Assembly: GCA_027576995.1 (NCBI GenBank)
Contig: JANBQC010000056.1
Location: forward strand, 1-64,000
Reading direction: 5' to 3'
Length of the DNA stretch: 64,000 bases
Source of the DNA: Dimargaris cristalligena
Lineage: Eukaryota; Kickxellomycota; Dimargaritomycetes; Dimargaritales; Dimargaritaceae
Positions 1 through 11,183 of this stretch are shown piece by piece. Below the pieces are notes generated by a model. It searched no databases. It was given only the letters and a program-made list of their open reading frames with translations, and was not told the origin of the DNA. The position numbers were made by a program, and so were the translations under genes. Position 1 is the first letter of the stretch; every line of letters starts with the position of its first letter.

Positions 1-527
1 AATTGTCAAGTAGAAAACACTTGTGTTGTATTTCGTTGGTTGCATATTTCTAGTCCTCTTGGTATGTTTATATCTTGTATAGCTATTTTTTTAATTGCTG
101 CAGGTTATGAATGGGTTCGAGCGTATTCTTCCTTAATTGAAAGTCGTTGGAAAGAAGCAGAATTACTATTACAAAGAAATAATATAAATGAAAGGGGTGG
201 AGGAGGAGAAGAAGAAGAAGGCTTAGTAGAACAACAACATTCCCTTGTTCATGCTTATGAGCAACATACAAGGTATATATATCATAATATCATGATTTTC
301 ATAATTGATGACTAATACACACACATACATGTAGATTATCTAGAAAGAGAGAAATGATTCGTTCTAGTATTTATGCATTTTTAGTTGCTATTAGTTTTTG
401 GCTTATGTTAGTATTTATGACATATAATGGATATCTTATGATGGCTACTGTTTTAGGAGCAGGATTGGGTCATTTTATTTTTGGAAATGATAAATTATCT
501 GGTGATAAATCTATTCAGTGTCATTAG
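1..527 (+). CDS. Ctr-family high-affinity copper transporter, C-terminal part (5' end outside window)
   Basis: Imports Cu(I) across the plasma or vacuolar membrane as a trimer. The frame is open from base 1. Exon 1 is 1-272, the intron 273-334 (GTATAT...GTAG) and exon 2 335-527. The first hydrophobic segment contains W-H-I-S-S-P-x-G-M-F and ends in Y-E-W, as in the first membrane helix of Ctr proteins. A charged loop rich in Gly and Glu follows. Exon 2 holds the two diagnostic helices: M-x3-M as MTYNGYLMM and G-x3-G as GAGLGHFIFG. The N-terminal Met-rich domain lies outside the window. Codons are strongly A/T-ending, unlike genes further right. The last 17 bases overlap the last codons of the convergent minus-strand gene. 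The family call rests on the paired M-x3-M/G-x3-G motifs and is firm; the transported ion is inferred from the family. Confidence 0.85.
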
Positions 528-764
528 ACGTAGTAGTTGTTGTTGTTGTTTGATGACGTTGTCTAACCCTAGAAGCTATCGTAGTCGCTTCATTCTCTTC
601 TTCACCTAAATACTTTTCTTTTAATTTAGCCAAAACTTCCTCTTTTTCTTTATCTTCTTGTATTTTATCTTTTTCTTGCTTTAATGTTTCATTTTCCTTT
701 TTGATATCGACTTGTTTTGATTTACGAGGAGGATTAAACTGTTTACAATTAGGACAGATATATT
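511..764 (-). CDS. Lunapark-type C-terminal zinc-ribbon/coiled-coil exon (partial gene)
   Basis: On the minus strand an open frame of 84 codons runs from a likely splice acceptor (TATAAG at 770-765) to a TAG at 513-511. It begins Y-I-C-P-N-C-K-Q-F-N-P-P-R-K, the second half of the C4 zinc ribbon of Lunapark (CxxC, then N-P-x-R-K). A very basic and acidic helical stretch with many Lys and Glu follows, then a poly-Thr tail. Lunapark proteins sit at three-way junctions of the endoplasmic reticulum. An in-frame stop lies just upstream of the acceptor, so earlier exons are needed; they would lie to the right, but sequence character changes near 790 and no partner exon with the first CxxC is visible. 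The gene may be truncated by an assembly join. Codon use is AT-rich like the overlapping copper transporter. The family assignment rests on one short motif. Confidence 0.5.
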
Positions 765-1267
765 CTTATACATAAATGAAATAAATGAAATAATAATCAG
801 AAACTGCTGTCCTTAATCATCTCTCTCCCCTCCCCATTTCGGCCATGGTTTGTGAGAGAGTGAGAGGTATAAGCGATGCACTCGCCGATTAGCCCACATA
901 ATCACCCCAGACTTCGGACCACTTAACTTACATAACCCCATTCAACCACGCCTACGCAACGGATTCCGCCACTTGCGTTTTATCCGAAAGTACGGGGTAT
1001 CTGTGGATAGATAAGTTGGGCGTGACTGTATTTAGAAGGGTTATTGGCTCTATACCATCTGATATAGCCAAGGGGGAGGAGGGTTTCTATTGCTCTGTGT
1101 CTGTGCTCAATGACTAGAGGCGAATAATATACACCCTTGGGATGAGGGGTGGGAGGGGCTGGTTGGCTATGTTGCTGCTATATTCCGATATCGGGCCTTG
1201 GCTAATCTATTTTAACTTGCCCTGTGTTCTCTCTCTCCTTTGCTTGCTATTCCTCCAAACGAAACTG

Positions 1268-1294
1268 CATCATCATCATCATCATCATCATCAT
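1268..1294 (+). repeat. (CAT)9 microsatellite
   Basis: Nine perfect CAT units in intergenic DNA. The overlapping poly-His frame has no other coding character. Confidence 0.9.
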
Positions 1295-2780
1295 ATAGTT
1301 ACGATCAATTCCTCGACGGTAAAAAAGGCAAGGGAATGCCTCCGAATGTGGGCCAGCGTGCCAGTTTAGCTTAAAAAGGAAAGAGATGCCAATCACACCC
1401 TTTCCTTATACTGGTGGTGGGGGCTCCCCCACCTATCTACCCTTTAGCTCCCTGGACCCCTTTTACTTTATTATATTATATTTTGTCCGACGTGACTCAA
1501 CTTCGATTCTGCTGATCCCCAGCGCCTTGACAGCCAATTGGGCAATCAACATGGGACTGACTGAACCACAAAGACACCACTAGTATCAATTTCAGATGTA
1601 CTTTTGATTTTGCATATAAAATGAATAATGATGAATCATTTCAGTTAGGATTAAGGGACAGACAATGCGATAGTATTCCTCAGAAGGGGAAGAAGAAGCC
1701 CTAGATTTATCTAAAAGGTCAGCTGGTTATATATGTGGGAGTAGTTCAACAAGGCGGTATAACGAAAAATCTATTTGATGAGGCAACTACTACTGGTTGA
1801 AAATAAACATCCCACCGATTTTCCCATACACATATCGGTTAAAACCTTATATAACCAAGCTGAACTTCACCCATATGCATCCTTACCCCGCCAAGGCCCA
1901 GTAATAGTGGGGGTTAGGGCATGACTTGGTTTTTATGGTACGACGCTCTTGTAGCCAAGAAAGACCAGCGGTGTAGGATAGATATATTCTAGTCCCCCCT
2001 AGTCTCTTTAGGAGTCTCTCGCATTCCCCGATTTCCGCAACATTCCCACCCCCTTCACCCCTTCCCTTTTCTCTTCGTTCCTTCCATGGACGAGAAGGGC
2101 ACGAGCGAATGGTTGATGGTTTGACGAGCCTTTTCGGCGGCTGGCTATTGGTCATCCACCCCACCACCTCAGAGAGCGAGGGGGGTGGGCAACGAATCAG
2201 CACCAGCCCCGGTGGCTCGTTTTTACACAGGCAGATGCCACAAAAGGAAGTCCCAGATATAAACGGAAGGTCATATGGGCTACAGGATGATGTGGGAGCG
2301 CGGAAATCATTTTTGATTTAAGCATGTAGTTGAGGTGGGTGCATGTTAGTATAATATAAATATATATATATATAATTGTATATACTCCGTATAAAAAAGA
2401 AATTTATAGCTCACTTCCGGGGCCGCGTTCGTTCTATTGGACCGGGCACCGGAAGTTCCTCCATCCCTCCGGCCTGATACACCCACGCTCTATGCCGGCT
2501 CGGATAGCACACCATCGGGCAGAGGACTGCCAATCCCCCCACCCGTTGCATTCGGCGTGATTATTCCTTCACAAAACAATAGCATCAGGAGAGGGCCATG
2601 GGGACCGCCGATTGGGGGGGTTTCATGGCCCTAATTCCCTTACTCACATTAGGACCCCTCACTTAGTTGCATAGCCACTGCATATCTACCCCCCTCCCTC
2701 CACCGTATATAGGTAAGTATGTGGTGGCGACATTGGTCTGTTTGGAAAGGAATGCCTGCTGCCAGATATGCATTTTTAAA

Positions 2781-2796
2781 CGACGACGACGACGAC
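2781..2796 (+). repeat. (CGA)n microsatellite
   Basis: Five perfect CGA units plus one extra base in intergenic DNA. Confidence 0.85.
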
Positions 2797-3431
2797 AATG
2801 ATGATGGTGCTGGCTGGTATGTGGGAAACATAGGGAGAGGGATACATCCCCTAGTGTGATGGGCGTAAAAGATCACCGGTATTATGTTATAGAGGGACCT
2901 TATTATATGGACGGAACGGGGGAGGGGGTGGGTAGGGGGTATATACTTTTGCGGAACAAACGGCAGTCTTGTTGGGAGAATGTCCCTCCTCTCTATTAAG
3001 GGAAATAATACGGGGCGGAAGAGAAAGGCAAGGAAACCTCTAAATGACCCACGCTATGGCATGCCATGGAAGCGAACCAGAGAAAGCAGCGACGGTGATT
3101 TATAATGTAGGGTAGTAGCGGTAGAGTGGCTTTTGGTTCGCATCAGCCCAGTTGGTCGGGGATTGGTGAATTCGGCGGGGCAGTCTATACTATACTATCA
3201 CCTGATACCGCCAGTCAGCGACAACCATGCTGCAGTCGGTGGGGGGAGGGCGACGCGTACGAGTTATACGTCCGTTTGCTATTAATAACTAAATACATGC
3301 ATGAGAAAGACTGTGCGATCCCTTCGATGTCGTTAATCGGGGTGTTATTTCCTCCGGCGATTCCAACTCCCAGTAGGGGTTGGGATCCGTTTGGTTTGCT
3401 TGGCGTTGTTTCGTTTGTTAGGGTTAGAGGG

Positions 3432-3471
3432 TACTACTACTACTACTACTACTATTATTATTATTATTATT
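3432..3471 (+). repeat. Compound (TAC)n(TAT)n microsatellite
   Basis: About seven TAC/ACT units pass directly into about six TAT units. The block is intergenic; the poly-Tyr, poly-Thr and poly-Ile frames across it are artefacts of the repeat. Confidence 0.9.
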
Positions 3472-3708
3472 GCCCTTTCGGGTCGTGTACGTCGGCTAAT
3501 GGTATTTCCGAAACTATTGGGACTGGCCGTGAACACTCGATTTCTTGGCGGGACTATATACATGGTCATTTCTCCCTTAAAATCGGGGATTCCAGGTGGC
3601 TTCGTAATGGTGTACGACGGGGTGTACTATGTAGCGTAAAGCAAGGGCTTACGACTCGCCCCCGTTTGGGAGGGCTGTGTGGGGCGGTGAGGTGCCATCT
3701 CGCGCGGA

Positions 3709-3730
3709 TGTGTGTGTGTGTGTGTGTGTA
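3709..3730 (+). repeat. (TG)n microsatellite
   Basis: About eleven TG dinucleotides in intergenic DNA, followed by a G run and an A/T run. Confidence 0.9.
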
Positions 3731-5089
3731 TGGGGGGAGGCATCTTCACATTTTTTTTAAAAAAAAATCGACCATTGGGAAACGCCATACACTATTTCGC
3801 CCATAGTATGGCGTACTCGTGTAGCTTGGCTTGCTACAAAATTGGCGAATTTAAGGGATATTAATATTTCCGATAGCGATACTAATACTGACAGTACTAA
3901 CAATTGTCATCATCGTCGGTATCCTTATTATAGTAATAAGTAATGCCTCTGATATCATATACATTGCCCAGCCGGGATTTATAATACCCATCGGTGGCCG
4001 CTATCCAACACAAAACCATCACCCCTTTGCCCTAGTAAATCCCCAAAAATGTGACGCATAGCATATTAGTCGGACTGGCCTAGTTTTTCTTTACCCATGA
4101 TCTAATGGCTCATTAGTGCGTTTAACGTACCCCAGCCACTGGTGGACTGCTAATTTATAGTACCCTCTTTTGATTTCAATTGTCAATATATTGCCAATAA
4201 TATATAAAAGGATCTCTGGTGTCGTCCTAGTTTGACTTTTGACCTCTCTGTTTTGGGCCTCTTTTCTCTAGTTCTATTTAACTTCATGGCCTTTATATCC
4301 TCAACTCATTACTGTTGAGGATTAAGTTTTATTCTGCCAACTGTGTTTATGTGTTAATCTGCTGGAGGAATACGATAAAGGCTCTAGTTACTTGAATAAT
4401 CTCCGGTGTCCGACGCTATCTAATTAGTATATATCCTTCTTGTTTAACCTGCATTGTTCGCTTGCCTCTTGGACTGCTGGGTTTAGTCATAAACCGGCCC
4501 TGCCCTTGGGTGTCTTGTTGATTGTGCGCCCAGCGGGTGTTCCTTGCTTCTGTTTAACTTAGCTCGACTGGGCTATTTAACCCCCCAGAGTGCCACACAC
4601 CCCAGCGCATTTCTATAAATATATTTATATATCTCACTCTTACGCCCAGCTCAGCTTGAGTGTATTATGACAGTGGCACTTTCCGTTGGTGTTGGTCCCG
4701 TGCCCTTTGAATTGAGCCCAATCACAGTGCTTGCAGTTCGCCTGCCCCATCCTCTCAGCCAATGTGTCGACAGTAATGTAAGTAAGAAGTAGCTGCCGCC
4801 TGCTAATATTGTACGTGTCGCCCCTCTCCCCCTCCTTCAATAAATCTCGAAATCACCCCCAATTAATAAATATAAGAATATTTAGGGGTGAGAGGTACAA
4901 TAAAATAACACACAAATATATATATATATATATAGAGGGTGCGCCGCCCAAGCCCGCCCTCTATTTTCGCCTTGTTTTTTTCGAGTCCCTTAGTTGGTCC
5001 CAAAATTTCCCCCATTCCGTTACCGGTTTAGCGTTCTTCCTTGTTACTATCAAACGTCACTTGACTATAAAAAGTATATATATATATCT

Positions 5090-5560
5090 ATTTGCTCATT
5101 CCATTCCATTCCATTCCCCTCTACTCTATTTTACTCTATTCTATCTCACTCCTCGCTCGTTGCCTTGTGCTTACTATCGAACCGCACAGTACTCTTCCCA
5201 ACCTCGCCCAGCATTCGCTTCTTGGCCCCTCCTTGTACTCGCCAACTCTCCCGTTCCCAGAAGCCCTTTCCCCCTACCGTGTTCCCTTTTCGCGCCAGTC
5301 CTCATCACCCCCACCAACCCACTCACTCGCCTGTACTCCCCTTTTTCCAGGTCGCTAACCCCTCTCGTCCAAAGCACCCCAACTTTCGGCGATATCCTCC
5401 AAACCCACTCGATAAGCCCGAGTCTCGGTCCTTTCCCCCACCGTTTCTCTCTCTCTGTATCTCCCACACTCACACTCACCTTCGCAAGTCCACCGAGCGG
5501 TGTCCCGAAAAACCCCACACTTCCTCTTTCGCGTTAGCCTTGTTGCTGTTTCACAGGTGA
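5090..5560 (+). promoter_or_regulatory. Pyrimidine-rich strand upstream of the GATA-factor gene (candidate promoter/5'UTR)
   Basis: The plus strand is strongly C+T-rich for about 450 bases. It starts after an AT microsatellite, includes a CATTC tandem near 5097-5115, and ends at a consensus splice donor (CAG/GTGAGT). Pyrimidine tracts ending in a donor are common in transcribed fungal 5' leaders, so a non-coding first exon of the GATA-factor gene is plausible. No promoter motif was identified. Confidence 0.3.
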
Positions 5561-6337
5561 GTACACATTATTATTGGCCGTTCGGTCACTGTGCTCGGGC
5601 GATTAAATAGCTGAAACGAGTCTTTTTTATTTTGTTGTTTTTATATGGGCCGCGCAAGCTGCTCTGATCCCACCCCCCCCTTCCTCTCCATGGCCTATTC
5701 TCCTCGACTCGTATTTAAATACGGGCGACTGAGAGAAATGTGCCACTGGATTTGCTGCACCCATTGACTATGTAACTCCGTAAGAAGGGGGGTTGAATAG
5801 GAGTAGCCTTGGCATTGATCATTTTCCCGGGCCTGTCGCAAAACTGTGCAGTGGGGCTCGTGACCTGGCGCTAGTGGATGAAAGTACTATTGCCGAAACG
5901 GACTCTTAACTACAGCCCAGTGACGCACATGGAGTAGAAGAACGAGGCCATTGTGCTTTCTAGGGCCCCCCTAAGGAAAACGCCATTCTAGTGCCACTCC
6001 ACTCCACTCTACAACTCTATTTATATATATATATATATACCCATGTTCGGTTTATTAATAATACCTATGTGTCCCCCCCCCCCCATTTACCTATTGTCCC
6101 CACGCCCCGCTCTGGGATGCATAGAGCCCGCGCTTGTCGACGGTCCCTTGACCTATTTTTCTTGTTTGTTCGTTGAAGTCCGTGACAACCCGTCTTCATC
6201 TGTCCCCGTTCTTCTTCGATCAACCTAGATATAGATATATATATAACCAGGACCCCGAGCCGGTACCTCTCTTCTCTATTCCGCTTTATTTATTTACCCT
6301 CCTTCGCTCCTAGTGTTCCTTATCCGTGCGCTCTAAC

Positions 6338-9300
6338 ATGGCCAATATACCCTTCCGGATAGACCCCGCCAAACAGCCTGCTATTCCGCTACACCGTATT
6401 CTTAGCCAGTCCCCAAACGGTAAGCTGCCTGATTAATCCCGTGACCCACCCCACCCTTGGGATATGCTCCTCTTACCCAGTTGCAAAGCTGGCTTTGGTT
6501 TGCTCCACGTGCCTCTCTGTAGCCAATCCCATCCCTCCTCCCCTGTGTCCTCTCTTTCGTAATGGCTATAATACCCTATACCTAACCCAACCCCCACCCT
6601 AACCCTTTCTTCACGTGATCTCGTCCACCACCACCCTCTTGACCTTGCCCCGTTCCTTCCAGATATTATAAACCCCAGCGATCTCGACGCCTCGGCATTT
6701 GATCGCCAGCACCCCTACTATTCAGCCAAACCCCCCCGCCCAACCGCTTCCGGTGTGGACTCCCCGTCCCCGCCGCCCGCTGATTTGCCCCAGCTTGACC
6801 GGTGGAAACTCTACAGCAAACTGGATTCCAAACTCCCCCAAAACGGCCGCGTCTCCAACCTTGCCTGGCGTATGATGTACAATCCTGCGACCCTGGCCTG
6901 GCTGGAAATCCTCGACGCCGACCAAAAGCGTCGGGCCCAGTCGACCGCTTTTCTATCCTCCATGGGCAATAGTCAGCAACAGGCATCCCCACCGACCTTT
7001 GACCTTTCCCGGCTCATCGAGGGGGGTCTTTTGGAACAGGACCCCATGGGCTTCATCTTTGATCCCACCATGTTCAGCAGTATAGACCCATTCTCCTCAA
7101 CTCCACCGGCCCCGGTGCAGTCCCAGGCCAACCTGAGTCAGATCAACCAGGGCTCTATCACTACCATGTCGTCAGGGAATAGCCAACCCCCTGCTTCTAC
7201 CCAACCTCCCGTCACCACCCAGCCAATCGCCCAGCTGCCCGTCACCACAAGCCAGAGCGCCGGGGATGGTAACATGACCATCGATACCACCACGCTATAC
7301 GACTTAACCAACGATCCTTTGGCTTGGGCCTTTGCCCCGAGCGATTTCAATACCCAGGCCGCCTCCCAGGCCCTGGCATACGGCCAGTGCATGTTCCCTA
7401 ACCCCAACACCCAAGTGGTGACCAGTGATTTCTCTGCCTCGAACCAGGGGTTTGCCCCGGCATATCTCCACCCTTCGCTGCCCCTCAATCTACTAAAAGC
7501 CCAGGGTGTCAGCTCCGTCGGCAACTTCATGGCTAATACCGCCGGGATGCCGTATTCGTCGAACGGGGCTGCCTCCGCCATGTTCAACCCGTACGATGTT
7601 AATGGCGTCCAGTCGACGACCTCCTCCATTAATATCCCCAATGTTCCGGAGCCATCGGTCAATTTCGCCACCCCCGCTGACATGCTCCTGTCAAGCAGTC
7701 CCAATACTCCCACTACGGGCTATTTCGCCCCGTCCTCTCTGCAGACGCCCATGGCCCAGCGACCAGGAAGAGCGATCGCGCATCAACCTAGTTACTCTAC
7801 AGGCACTGTCCCGACCAACCTGTGTGATCAGGTTAATCCAGCCAGTAATCAAGTTACCACCAGCATGCTTAGTCCCGCCGCCGTGGCCAAGTCAATGACC
7901 CCGTCTACTACTACCACTACTAACACTACTGCTACGACCCCCTCCACCACCCAAACCAGACACCATGCCCAGGCCCGCTCGGTGGCCTTGCCTACCGCTA
8001 TCCTACCGCCCATTGATGACTTGACCATGGCTGCTGCCGCGGCAGCCAAACAATCCGCCAAACTGCCCCACTCTCCCCCGCACTCATTGGCCAACCGTGG
8101 CCACGCAGCATCAACCCCCCGACCTCTGTCGACGACACCAGCATCCTTATCATCCAAGTCTGCGACCGTTGCGGCATCTGCGCGCCGGACCGACAAATCC
8201 GCGATGGAAGGCCGGCAGTGCTCCCACTGTCACGTTACTCGCACATCCCAGTGGCGGCGCGATCCTAACGGGGGCCATTTCTGCAATTCCTGCGCCTTGG
8301 AATACCTTAAACATGGTACGCTGCGGCCCGTGGATCCCAGCTGCAAAGACCGGGAAATCCGTCGGCGAAACCGGGCCAAGGGCAAAAAGGTAGATACCTC
8401 CCGGGGAGGTAATAGTAGTGGTAGCAACAACAAGCATACCCGGGCTACACCAGGAGGGTCCGACTATAAAAGTTCGGAATCAGCGAGTACTACGCCTAAT
8501 ACCCCGATTACTGCCGCCACGGCCATGGGCTTATCCGCCCATAATGGTGGTATACTTCCGTCTGGTCAGCAACAGGTCATGATGACCAACGGATTTAACG
8601 GCAATATGGCTATAGGCACTGGAGGAGGAGGAGGAGGCTACCACCGCCGGGGCATGACTAACCTCAGCTTAGATTCGCATGCACTGCGGGCCGGTCTGCA
8701 GGCCGTAGCTGGAGAACATACACCGTCCCCTTCGCCACTCCACACCGTCAGCTCCCCAGTGCAGCAGCAACCGCTCCACCAGCCCCATCACTTGGCGTCT
8801 GCATCAACATCGGCCTTACCCATCACCCCGTTGTCAGCTAAACGGTTACCTACGTATTCGTCGCCCTCCACCGTGTTACCATCCCTGGCCCAGACCGTTA
8901 GCGCAGGTAGCGGAGGAATTGGCGGTGGTAGCGGACTTGCTCGCCAGAGTCCGGGAATGGTTATTTCGCCTTCTCCCTCGCCTCCCCATTTGAATCAAAT
9001 GCACTCGGTGAGCGGGAAGAGTAATAGTAGCAGTGCTGTTGGGACAGGAGGAGGAGTAACCTCCTATCCACCGGCTGGTAAGGCATTGCCCAGTCTCCAG
9101 CGGCTGCCGGCCCAACCGTTTTCGGGAGAAGGGGGAGAGGTCAATAATAATAGTGGAGTAGGATTGACCACACCCATGGATAACAACTCTCTCCGTATTT
9201 CGGGCTATCCCCAGAATAACGGTTATCCATCGTCCATGGCCATAACCAGCGCCGCTATTTCCTCTTCCACCACCACCACTGCTGCTGCGTCGAGCTCGGG

Positions 9301-9514
9301 CCTGGAACACACTGATAAGCGCCGGCGCTTGACCGGGTCCACTATAGCGGCCACAGTAAGCCCCCATTACCTAATGACCCAAGGTTCTTCTTCCTCTTCG
9401 TCGTCCCAGTCGGCGAATTACCACCACCGTCAGTCGGCCATATATCCTAATAATTCGGCCCTTCAGCGTACGCCTCTTTCCTACGAATATAATCACCCCG
9501 GTGCGGATAACTAA
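6338..9514 (+). CDS. AreA/Nit2-like GATA zinc-finger transcription factor
   Basis: A nuclear DNA-binding regulator of the fungal nitrogen-metabolism GATA class. Exon 1 (6338-6419) starts at an ATG and ends in phase 1 at AACG/GTAAGC. The intron is 6420-6662, and exon 2 (6663-9514) joins in frame, giving about 977 residues. Around residues 70-100, W-K-L-Y-S-K-L followed by R-V-S-N-L-A-W-R-M-M matches the AreA GATA-like N-terminal domain (DUF1752 type). The finger is at about residues 547-571: C-S-H-C, 17-residue loop, C-N-S-C, followed by a basic tail (R-R-R-N-R-A-K-G-K-K). The rest is low complexity: Ser/Thr/Pro/Gln-rich, with a Thr run near 7900, an Ala run near 8035 and a Gly run near 8625. 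No single ATG inside exon 2 would retain the whole N-terminal domain, which supports the spliced model. The family is secure; a role in nitrogen repression is inferred from the domain pair. Confidence 0.88.
6420..6662 (+). other. Intron of the GATA-factor gene
   Basis: Donor G/GTAAGC and acceptor TTCCAG. It is pyrimidine-rich, contains several TAAC branch-like words, and holds the interstitial C-rich run noted elsewhere at 6580-6605. Confidence 0.8.
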
Positions 9515-10847
9515 ACTACATCTAGTCCATAGTGGGCTTGCTCGCCCGTTGACTTCCTTTTATTTTTCCCCCCTTCTTCCGCTTTCTTAGTCATCACCAC
9601 TTTTTAGCATCTATTTTTTGTTCTACAGCACAGTTGAGAGTTCATTTCTATTTGCAGGTGAATGTGGTGGGGGAGGGAATAGTTGGTCCCCAGGTCTCCT
9701 CTTGTACCTATTTGGCGAATTATATATATATATATATAGCTCCTCGATTCTTCCCCTCCCCAATTCCCGTCCGTCAATTATTTAATTTCTGCCAGTTTCC
9801 ATCCAACTATTATTTTAATAAATAAATGTAACATAGTGAATAATTATCTTGTTAATGAATGGGCTACGACTAAAATAAGGGGTAGTTAGCTGGCTGTATG
9901 GGAGAGAGAGATAGAGAGAGAGGAGGGGATATTACTAGTGCATCCATTATAAATGACACCTGTATTGTAGATCTAAAGGTCATCGGGATAATAGCTTTCG
10001 TGGAGGCGAGCGGGGCCTCAGATGTACATATGTTGGGGAGGCAGCCAACCCCCCTGCTTAAGCTAATGTGCTTCTAATTTAGATAGGCTGAACTGATTTA
10101 AACTAGTAAAGAAATACAAAGGGTATCGTTGGGCATCTGATCAGCAAGTACGCCTTTGCTTGGCTCTTCCTTCATCAGCAAGGGAGCGTGGAGTATAATG
10201 GGACTGTCTATAAGGGATAGCTCGCAGATTACAGTAGCATGGGGGAGGCGTGTATGTATGTGTGCGAATATTATACTCCTTTGCCTATCCGCCTATTCGA
10301 TACAAACCTTTTAAATGTTGAACGGAATCCACATGTAAAGGATTTCTTGGATTTACCCTAAAACTAACTTCGGTTGGTGTGGTGAACAAAATGTATACTC
10401 TACAGTAATAATAATAGATGCGGTTAAATAATGTACCGACTAGCGTGTGTAATACACGTTGGCATTAGTTCCGAATTAAATTTCTAATCAGGTGTCAATC
10501 GTTTGTGTGTGTGTTGAAGGTAGAGGGGGAGGGTTGCCCACAGCGACTAACGGGCCATACAACGACCAGAAGACGAGAATTATTCACAGATCTATTTAAA
10601 CCCACCCCCCTTCGCGCCCCCCTTTGGAATATTTTACTCGCTATTTATTACACCCCCCCCTAGCTTATACCATATATTTTCCGATTTTTACTATTATCTG
10701 GACTACTGAATTTATCTCTCTTTTCCTACGCCGGCGTGATACACTAGGTACACCGATATTTTATTTTAACCACTCTCGGGTCTAGAGTTCTCCCTTAATA
10801 CGACCAGCCCACCCCACACCTCCACCACCTTGGCTTATATTGCCGCT
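9515..10847. other. Intergenic: 3'UTR of the GATA gene and promoter of the secreted-protein gene
   Basis: No gene recognised. It contains a likely polyadenylation signal at 9817, an AT microsatellite near 9720, a purine tract (GAGAGA) near 9905, and C-rich plus TATTTAAA-like sequence at 10590-10680 ahead of the next gene. Confidence 0.5.
9817..9826 (+). terminator. Candidate polyadenylation signal of the GATA-factor gene
   Basis: Overlapping AATAAATAAA about 300 bases past the stop codon, in AT-rich DNA. Position and motif fit; there is no transcript evidence. Confidence 0.4.
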
Positions 10848-11183
10848 ATGCAGTTCATTTATCTATTCGTCGCGGCCCTTCTTGTAGTCGTTGGGGTTTC
10901 TGGGGCTCCCCGGGTCCCCTCTTCCTACTTCTCCTTCGCGGTGATGATCCCCAGCAAAGCTGAACTTCCCGTTCCAGAGGTCCAACGTCGGCGGGCCTCG
11001 ACCACACCCACCACCACCACCACCACCACCACTACTACTACTACTATGCCAATGCGCACCAAGCAGCCGAAAATGATTGTTACTTCGAAGTTAGAAAGGG
11101 CGTATGCCAACGCCCTAGTACACCCTGCCATGTCTAATAACGACTATTGGAAGTTTACTCCCGGCATTTCGAATATATTCTAA
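10848..11183 (+). CDS. Small secreted protein with poly-Thr spacer (family member 1)
   Basis: A 111-residue protein. The ATG at 10848 is chosen because it is followed directly by a signal peptide: M-Q-F-I-Y-L-F, a hydrophobic core A-A-L-L-V-V-V-G-V, and a cleavage site near G-V-S-G-A-P. The mature part has K-A-E-L-P-V-P followed by basic residues, then a run of about twelve Thr encoded by ACC/ACT repeats, then a Lys/Tyr-containing tail ending N-I-F. The start (M-x-F-x-Y-L, about 20-residue leader ending in A-P) and E-L-P-V-P are shared with the two minus-strand genes at 47.5 and 50.7 kb. No Cys occurs in the mature part. No known domain was recognised. An AATAAA lies about 100 bases after the stop. 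Function unknown; a secreted effector or wall-associated peptide is speculation. Confidence 0.6.
   Translation: MQFIYLFVAALLVVVGVSGAPRVPSSYFSFAVMIPSKAELPVPEVQRRRASTTPTTTTTTTTTTTTMPMRTKQPKMIVTSKLERAYANALVHPAMSNNDYWKFTPGISNIF
10997..11046 (+). repeat. ACC/ACT trinucleotide run coding for poly-Thr
   Basis: An in-frame triplet repeat inside the secreted-protein gene, ACC units passing into ACT units. Being in frame, length changes would alter only the Thr spacer. Confidence 0.85.

Larger units (their letters stand above)
790..6337. other. Long intergenic region without a recognisable gene
   Basis: No convincing coding region was found on either strand; open frames here are short, lack ATG starts or are built on simple repeats. 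The region holds triplet microsatellites, a TG tract, AT tracts and a pyrimidine-rich strand at about 5090-5560 that probably belongs to the promoter or 5' untranslated region of the GATA-factor gene. A consensus donor, CAG/GTGAGT, at 5553-5561 could mark a 5'UTR intron of that gene. Confidence 0.5.

Noticed and set aside
1142..1369. Open frame with poly-His across the CAT repeat
   Set aside because: It is produced by the microsatellite and has no other protein-like character.
3126..3806. 226-codon frame with poly-Tyr
   Set aside because: It spans two microsatellites, lacks an ATG at its start and has no domain.
4809..5560. Overlapping Ser/Pro-rich frames upstream of the GATA gene
   Set aside because: They lie in a C+T-rich strand that opens several frames at once, as expected for a leader rather than coding DNA.
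6580..6605. CCTAACCC-like run resembling telomere repeats
   Set aside because: Irregular, only two or three partial units and inside an intron; probably a pyrimidine tract.
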